Source: Fibrobacteres bacterium CG2_30_45_31
GTDB taxonomy: Bacteria > Fibrobacterota > Fibrobacteria > Fibrobacterales > Fibrobacteraceae
Length of the DNA stretch: 15,070 nucleotides
Direction of reading: 5' to 3'
Assembly: GCA_001873075.1 (NCBI GenBank)
Contig: MNYL01000029.1
Coordinates: forward strand, 1-15,070
Part shown: positions 13,637-15,070 of the stretch, in pieces
Position numbering within the stretch: the stretch's first letter is position 1
Layout: each line of letters begins with the position of its first letter
Translations under genes and position numbers: made by a program
The notes under the pieces: generated by a model
Databases searched by the model: none
What the model was told of the DNA's origin: nothing
The model's input: only the letters and a program-made list of their open reading frames with translations

Positions 13637-14880
13637 CCAATTTTCTTCCAAAGATTTTAGATCCTATCCCCGGCGGTAAATACGCAGTCAATATGGTGGA
13701 TTATGTGGTCAACTGGGCGAGAGCCAATTCTCTCTGGCCTCTGACATACGGTACAAGCTGTTGCGCCATCGAAATGATGTCTAGCTCCATGGCCCGTTAT
13801 GATATCGCACGTTTCGGTTCTGAAGTATTCAGAGCCTCGCCTCGCCAGGCAGACCTGTTCATTTTGGCGGGTACCATTACCGAACGTATGGCTCCTGCCG
13901 TTCAAATGCTCTGGGAGCAGATTCCGGGACCAAAGTACGTCATTGGGATGGGCGCTTGCACTATCTCTGGTGGGCCCTTCTACTACAACAACTATTCCGT
14001 TGTACGCGGTGCCGCTGAAATTCTTCCCGTCGACGTATTTATTCCCGGTTGCCCTCCACGTCCTGAAGCGCTTTTCCACGGACTCCTGACGTTGCGAGAT
14101 AAAATTCTCCACGAAACCAGTCGTGATCCTTGGCATGAAGGGGAGATTACTGCCCCCGAAACCAAAGATCGCTGGGGCGAAGCTTCAAAAGCTTGGGCCG
14201 CATTGGAAAAAATCAAAGACGAGGAAATGGCCGAAGCGAGAGCGAAATTTAAGGAAGAAAATCCTGAATATAAATCGCCCTACAAGTCAGTCCGTGTCCA
14301 AAAAGAAATATTCCCCGAAGTACCGCACAATGCGGGAAAGATCGTTGGCCTCCCTCAGGCAGAGCTCTTTAATATCGTTCAGGAAAAGTTCCCCACGGTC
14401 ACTGTGTACGGCTTGGAGAATACCTCCAAAGAGCTTCTTGAAGCTCTCCCCGCAGATATGCCGTTGGACCTACAAGTTTCTAAAAAAGATTACCTCCCCC
14501 TGATTCAATTTCTAAAAAAAGATCCTCGCACATTACTCAATTTTTTAATTGATGTCACTGCAGTGGATTGGGTGGATCATTTTGACGTTGTCGCTCAACT
14601 GATGAGCCTCGAAAAAGGGCACAAGGTATTTTTCCGTTTGTCTTTAAATAAAGAGGATTCTATTGCGGAAGAGAAAAAAGCAACGAGCATTTTAGCCTCT
14701 GCTCCATCCCTTTGCGCTTTGTACGCAGGCGCAGAATGGAAAGAACGCGAAGTTTACGATATGTTTGGCATTAATTTTGAAAAACACCCAGACTTGCGGC
14801 GCATTTTCCTTGACAAAGATTTTGTGGGTTATCCCTTGCGCAAAGATTTTACACATCCTCATATTATTCGGAGGGGATAA
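13627..14880 (+). CDS. nuoBC: Fused NADH:quinone oxidoreductase subunits B and C
   Basis: A 417-residue fusion of two peripheral-arm subunits of complex I. Residues 1-165 are NuoB (the PSST-like subunit): YGTSCCAIEMM (C45, C46), GACTISGG (C111) and PGCPPRPE (C142) supply the four ligands of cluster N2, the last Fe-S centre before quinone. Residues 166-235 are a highly charged linker (for example EKIKDEEMAEARAKFKEE). Residues 236-417 are NuoC (the 30-kDa subunit), with WKEREVYDMFGINFEKHPDL (371-390) as signature, then RRIFL and GYPLRKDF. ATG 13627 is preferred because AGGA (13615-13618) lies 8 nt upstream and the protein then begins like NuoB. ATG 13606 would add seven residues within nuoA. 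The reading frame through the junction is unbroken. Confidence 0.94.
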   Translation: MGVTNFLPKILDPIPGGKYAVNMVDYVVNWARANSLWPLTYGTSCCAIEMMSSSMARYDIARFGSEVFRASPRQADLFILAGTITERMAPAVQMLWEQIPGPKYVIGMGACTISGGPFYYNNYSVVRGAAEILPVDVFIPGCPPRPEALFHGLLTLRDKILHETSRDPWHEGEITAPETKDRWGEASKAWAALEKIKDEEMAEARAKFKEENPEYKSPYKSVRVQKEIFPEVPHNAGKIVGLPQAELFNIVQEKFPTVTVYGLENTSKELLEALPADMPLDLQVSKKDYLPLIQFLKKDPRTLLNFLIDVTAVDWVDHFDVVAQLMSLEKGHKVFFRLSLNKEDSIAEEKKATSILASAPSLCALYAGAEWKEREVYDMFGINFEKHPDLRRIFLDKDFVGYPLRKDFTHPHIIRRG

Positions 14881-15070
14881 TGAGCGAAAGAACTCTACCT
14901 CCAGGCTTCCGCGAACCCGTTAACGTTCACGATTCCGAAGAATTTTTTGTCAACATGGGCCCCCAACATCCGAGTACCCATGGAGCCTTACGTCTCGCCC
15001 TCCGCCTTGATGGCGAAACCATTGTGGAAGTAGTTCCGCATTTTGGCTACATTCATCGTGGGTTGGAAAA
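14880..15070 (+). CDS. nuoD: NADH:quinone oxidoreductase subunit D, 5' part (runs off right edge)
   Basis: The ATG at 14880 shares one base with the preceding stop codon (TAATG). A strong GGAGGGG (14870-14876) lies just upstream, with only 3 nt of spacing. The 63 visible codons give FFVNMGPQHPSTHGALRLAL (22-41), then LDGETIVEVVPHFGYIHRGLE, the N-terminal hallmark of the 49-kDa subunit. This subunit carries part of the quinone pocket; the QHPSTHG segment holds its conserved His residues. The remainder, about five-sixths, lies outside the window. It is a separate gene from NuoC, unlike the NuoCD fusion of E. coli. Confidence 0.95.
   Translation, partial: MSERTLPPGFREPVNVHDSEEFFVNMGPQHPSTHGALRLALRLDGETIVEVVPHFGYIHRGLE

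Noticed and set aside
1..15070. CRISPR arrays, insertion sequences, phage or integron features
   Set aside because: No regularly spaced direct repeats, transposase or integrase frames, or terminal repeats were seen; gene content is housekeeping plus one transporter operon.

Overview
The window looks like the chromosome of a Gram-negative bacterium of moderate GC content. Two genes encode proteins with lipoprotein signal peptides, and there is a complex I operon and a single long RelA/SpoT homologue. My best guess is Fibrobacterota or a related lineage. It rests on the fused nuoB-nuoC gene and on a TAnnTT promoter box placed almost directly before several start codons. It is a low-confidence guess, because I could not run a similarity search. 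I see no rRNA, tRNA, insertion sequence, phage gene or CRISPR array.

Layout. At the left edge is the 5' part of a minus-strand lipoprotein gene (1-263). A 334-bp gap with small hairpins follows, then ilvD (598-2454), which ends at a clear intrinsic terminator (2479-2508). Next is a short plus-strand pair: a 54-residue single-pass membrane protein (2523-2687) and a DoxX/MauE-type membrane protein with a CGCF motif (2692-3363). This pair converges, with a 7-bp gap, on a minus-strand operon running from about 9524 down to 3371. In transcription order the operon encodes a degenerate receiver-like protein, a MalK/UgpC-type ATPase, a lipoprotein solute-binding protein, a MalF/UgpA-type permease and a MalG/UgpE-type permease. 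The genes overlap or nearly touch, so they are probably one transcript for import of a sugar or related solute.

The most unusual gene is the last of that operon. The permease is 735 residues long instead of the usual 280-300. About 460 extra residues, resembling a beta-propeller, sit between its first and second membrane segments, so they should lie in the periplasm. I read this as a built-in periplasmic sensor or docking domain on an importer.

The right half is plus strand. It holds a hemolysin III/PAQR-family membrane protein (9662-10345), a hairpin region with alternative pairings (10356-10407), a bifunctional-looking (p)ppGpp synthetase/hydrolase (10497-12644) and an unrecognised 194-residue protein coupled to it by an ATGA overlap. 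The NADH:quinone oxidoreductase operon follows: nuoA, a fused nuoB-nuoC, and the start of nuoD at the right edge. The short gaps between the Rel gene, the unknown gene and nuoA would allow read-through from the stringent-response gene into the respiratory operon.

Four genes that begin transcription units (at 263 minus, 2523, 9662 and 10497) have a TAnnTT box ending 6-8 nt before the ATG and no Shine-Dalgarno sequence. Several other genes do have Shine-Dalgarno-like sequences. This points to leaderless or near-leaderless mRNAs.
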